This document shows, piece after piece, positions 62,282 to 64,000 of a stretch of DNA of 64,000 bases. The translations under genes and the position numbers were made by a program. The DNA lies in contig JAISJR010000052.1 of NCBI GenBank assembly GCA_031261425.1, forward strand, positions 1 through 64,000, read 5' to 3'. Position 1 is the first letter of the stretch; every line of letters begins with the position of its first letter. A model generated the notes under the pieces. It saw nothing but the letters and a program-made list of their open reading frames with translations, did not search any database and was not told where the DNA came from. This stretch comes from Planctomycetota bacterium (GTDB lineage: Bacteria; Planctomycetota; SZUA-567).

Positions 62282-62610
62282 GAAGCGATATTTGATAATT
62301 TGTTCCGACAGTCGCCCCAACGGGGCGAAATATATTAGCCCAGGGTAAGGCGCGCGTTCTTTGCGCCGCCACCCTGGGTGGCGGTTGATTGATAACTCAA
62401 TCCGACAGTTCCGCCGCGCGGTTTTGCGGCGGCAAACGCCGCCTCCGGCGGCGAAAGCGGTTCGCCAAAACACGGCGAACCGTCCAATTGCGGTTGGCGC
62501 TTCGCGCCGTCTTTACCCAGTGGGGCGCGGCTGATAGAACATCGCCGCTTACCCTGGGCTAATATGTTTCGCGCTTTCAGCGCGGCTGTCGGAATAAATT
62601 ATCAAAACAC
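62282..62610. repeat. Large palindrome cluster
   Basis: Outer pair TCCGACAGTCGC/GCGGCTGTCGGA; inner pair TTAGCCCAGGGTAAG/CTTACCCTGGGCTAA; further modules CGCCGCGCGGTTTTGCGGCGG and CCGCCTCCGGCGG. No gene is present in 62231-62816; A/T-rich segments near 62620-62760 could hold the promoter of the next gene. Confidence 0.7.
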
Positions 62611-62816
62611 AACCAAACCGCGTAACTTTCAGTTACGAATTAAAAATCGCGGAATTGGGTTGGCAAATCGCGCTCCCCGAAATTTAGCGCAAAAAATACG
62701 AAAAGGGAGTGCTAAAATCAGAATGGTGAAAAGAATCCTTTTGACTCGACAATAATTCATTTTACCATTCCGCGCTCTTTTCCAGGGTTATTTTTTTTTC
62801 TTAAAGGAGAACGGTT

Positions 62817-63972
62817 ATGGTTCGCGCTCTGTTCGGCAAGGCAACGCTCGCGGTTCTGGTTGGCATTTTTGCGCTGAGTATTTCGGGGGGGGGGGAGTAG
62901 TTTAGCCGCAGATGTCGGCGCCGAAGATTATTGGTACACCGACGGCGGCACCACGCTGAAACACGGTTCCGATTTGTATTTCAGCCGCGCTTTACGCTCC
63001 GCCTCGCAAAAAAGCACCGCCAAAAATGCAGGCAACAAATGGAATGTGTTCGCCGACACCTCGGCCGGCTACACGAAATACGAAAGAGGTAGTTACCAAA
63101 ATGACGAAGACCTCGGCAACTTTAATTTAATGGTCGGGCTTGACCGCCTGTTCGATTTGGGGTGCGGCAATCTCACCGTCGGCGGGTTCTTTGAATACGG
63201 TCTCGGCTACCATTCGGGACGCGCAGAAGCCGATAGAGTGCTAGGGGGAATTATACCCGTCCATGGTTCCCAAAAGAACGAATTTACTTCGCAAAACTTC
63301 GGCGGCGGTTTGTTCGCGCAATACAATTCGCCGGATTTTGGACCGGGGCATTTTTATGCCGACGGCGCGTTCAGAATGGGCGCCGCCACCAATTCGCACA
63401 AAAGTGATTCCGATGCTTCTGTAACTGCCCTGACTACGGGAACTTTGAATTTAGATACAAGATTTGATTCCACACGCCTGTATGTCGGCGCCGACTTCGC
63501 GCTCGGCTATGTCTGGGAACCGGTCGAAAAACTTGCGGTTAATGTTTATGGTCGCGGGTCCTACCTGTTTTTAGGCGACGATAGCGGCACCGTTCACAGC
63601 AACAGTAAAGGGACCGGACCTGTCTTCGGCAATCAAGCATACAACGCCTCAGCGTCCTACGGTTACCGCTTTGATTCGCTGAACTCTTTCCGTCTGCGTC
63701 CGGGCGCGCGGGTTTCCTACGCCGCGACCAATTGGCTCACTCCCTATATCGGCGCCGCGTATGAATACGATTTTACCGAAGCGGACCACTTTTATCAGCC
63801 GACCGTCAACGCTCGCGACGTCCAACCTGACTTGAGCGGAAGCACCGGAATTTTAGAAGCGGGATTGTATTTGCGACCGCTAAAATCGTTAAGCGTCAAC
63901 TTGGGCGCCCAAGGTTACGTCGGCAACCAAAGCGGTATCGCCGGTTTATTGAGCGTGGGCTTGTCGTTCTAA
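62817..63972 (+). CDS. Phase-variable outer-membrane beta-barrel protein (frameshifted, off)
   Basis: The ATG at 62817 follows AAAGGAGAACGGTT and encodes a signal peptide (FGKATLAVLVGIFALSIS). A run of 11 G at 62885-62895 then leads to a TAG at 62898. With 10 or 13 G the frame continues as GGGSSLAADVGAEDYW into the long frame ending at 63972. The mature part (about 340-355 residues) has repeated amphipathic strands (RLYVGADFALGYVWEPVEKL, SLNSFRLRPGARVSYAAT) and ends GLSF with terminal Phe, like an autotransporter barrel. Function unknown. Confidence 0.82.
62885..62895. repeat. Poly-G tract (11) in the signal-peptide region: probable phase-variation switch
   Basis: Eleven G at codons 23-27 of the signal peptide. 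As at 16308, the present length is one base above the in-frame length, so the gene reads as off. Confidence 0.85.
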
Positions 63973-64000
63973 TTAAAGACGAACGACGGATTGCGGCGCT

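Noticed and set aside
61115-62338. 407-codon plus-strand frame opposite the Lpt permease
   Set aside because: Arg-rich antisense shadow without start signals.

Overview
The window comes from a Gram-negative-type (diderm), flagellated, sugar-fermenting bacterium of fairly high GC content. Diderm evidence is BamA, an LptF/LptG permease, a lipoprotein, ExbD and two autotransporter-like outer-membrane barrels. Motility evidence is two very large flagellins with FliW and CsrA. Sugar uptake is through a complete glucose-type PTS (EIICBA, HPr, EI). The order of the ribosomal genes, zinc-ribbon S14 and L28, and a FHA/Ser-Thr kinase are compatible with a non-proteobacterial lineage such as the PVC group. 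That placement is inference; there is no rRNA gene here to settle it. I see no rRNA, tRNA, CRISPR array, insertion sequence or prophage.

Layout. 1-3.1 kb: nucleotide-sugar dehydrogenase, a HicAB toxin-antitoxin pair and a membrane-anchored TPR protein on the minus strand. 3.6-5.1 kb: infC (AUU start), rpmI, rplT. 5.2-6.8 kb: thioredoxin-fold lipoprotein and an S49 peptidase. 7.1-12.6 kb: two paralogous flagellins of 855 and 919 residues. 13.1-15.6 kb: bamA. 16.3-17.9 kb: an outer-membrane autotransporter-like gene switched off by a poly-C tract. 18.6-32.8 kb: a long ribosomal/transcription operon from rplD to rplQ, without S10, L3, L30, adk or S4. 32.9-34.1 kb: fliW, csrA, rpmB. 34.4-37.6 kb: a PepT-like peptidase, accD and a YoeB-type toxin-antitoxin pair. 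37.7-42.4 kb: the PTS genes. 42.6-50 kb: murD, queD, a STAS-like protein, scpB, a PLP-homeostasis protein, a nucleotidyltransferase-Nudix fusion, a short-chain reductase and rnpA. 50-62.2 kb: FHA-kinase, Nfu, a sigma-54 activator, a BaiN-type flavoprotein, exbD, recD, hisH, a GIY-YIG/EcoRI-type methylase fusion and an LptF/G permease. 62.8-64 kb: a second outer-membrane protein switched off by a poly-G tract.

The most unusual property is in the spaces between genes. Most gaps, including gaps inside the ribosomal operon, hold palindromic elements whose arms are runs of degenerate 7-base units (AATTAAC/AATTAMA, GAGAGTT/TAGAGTT, CAGTGRN). Between the arms is a recurring core with CGCTTCGCG and AAAATAACTCC-like segments. 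The arms differ from site to site while the core persists. Two copies lie inside reading frames (recD and the sigma-54 activator) and are translated as in-frame inserts with a 7-residue period. Several other genes (murD, queD, recD, hisH, csrA, rnpA) take their stop codons from the arms. A second class uses 8-9 base units (ACACGAATT, CACAGAGG), and larger GC-rich palindromes occur as dispersed families, sometimes nested within the heptamer elements.

The second notable theme is probable phase variation. Two signal-peptide-bearing outer-membrane proteins each have a homopolymer between the start codon and the body of the gene. In both, the tract is one base too long for expression in this assembly.
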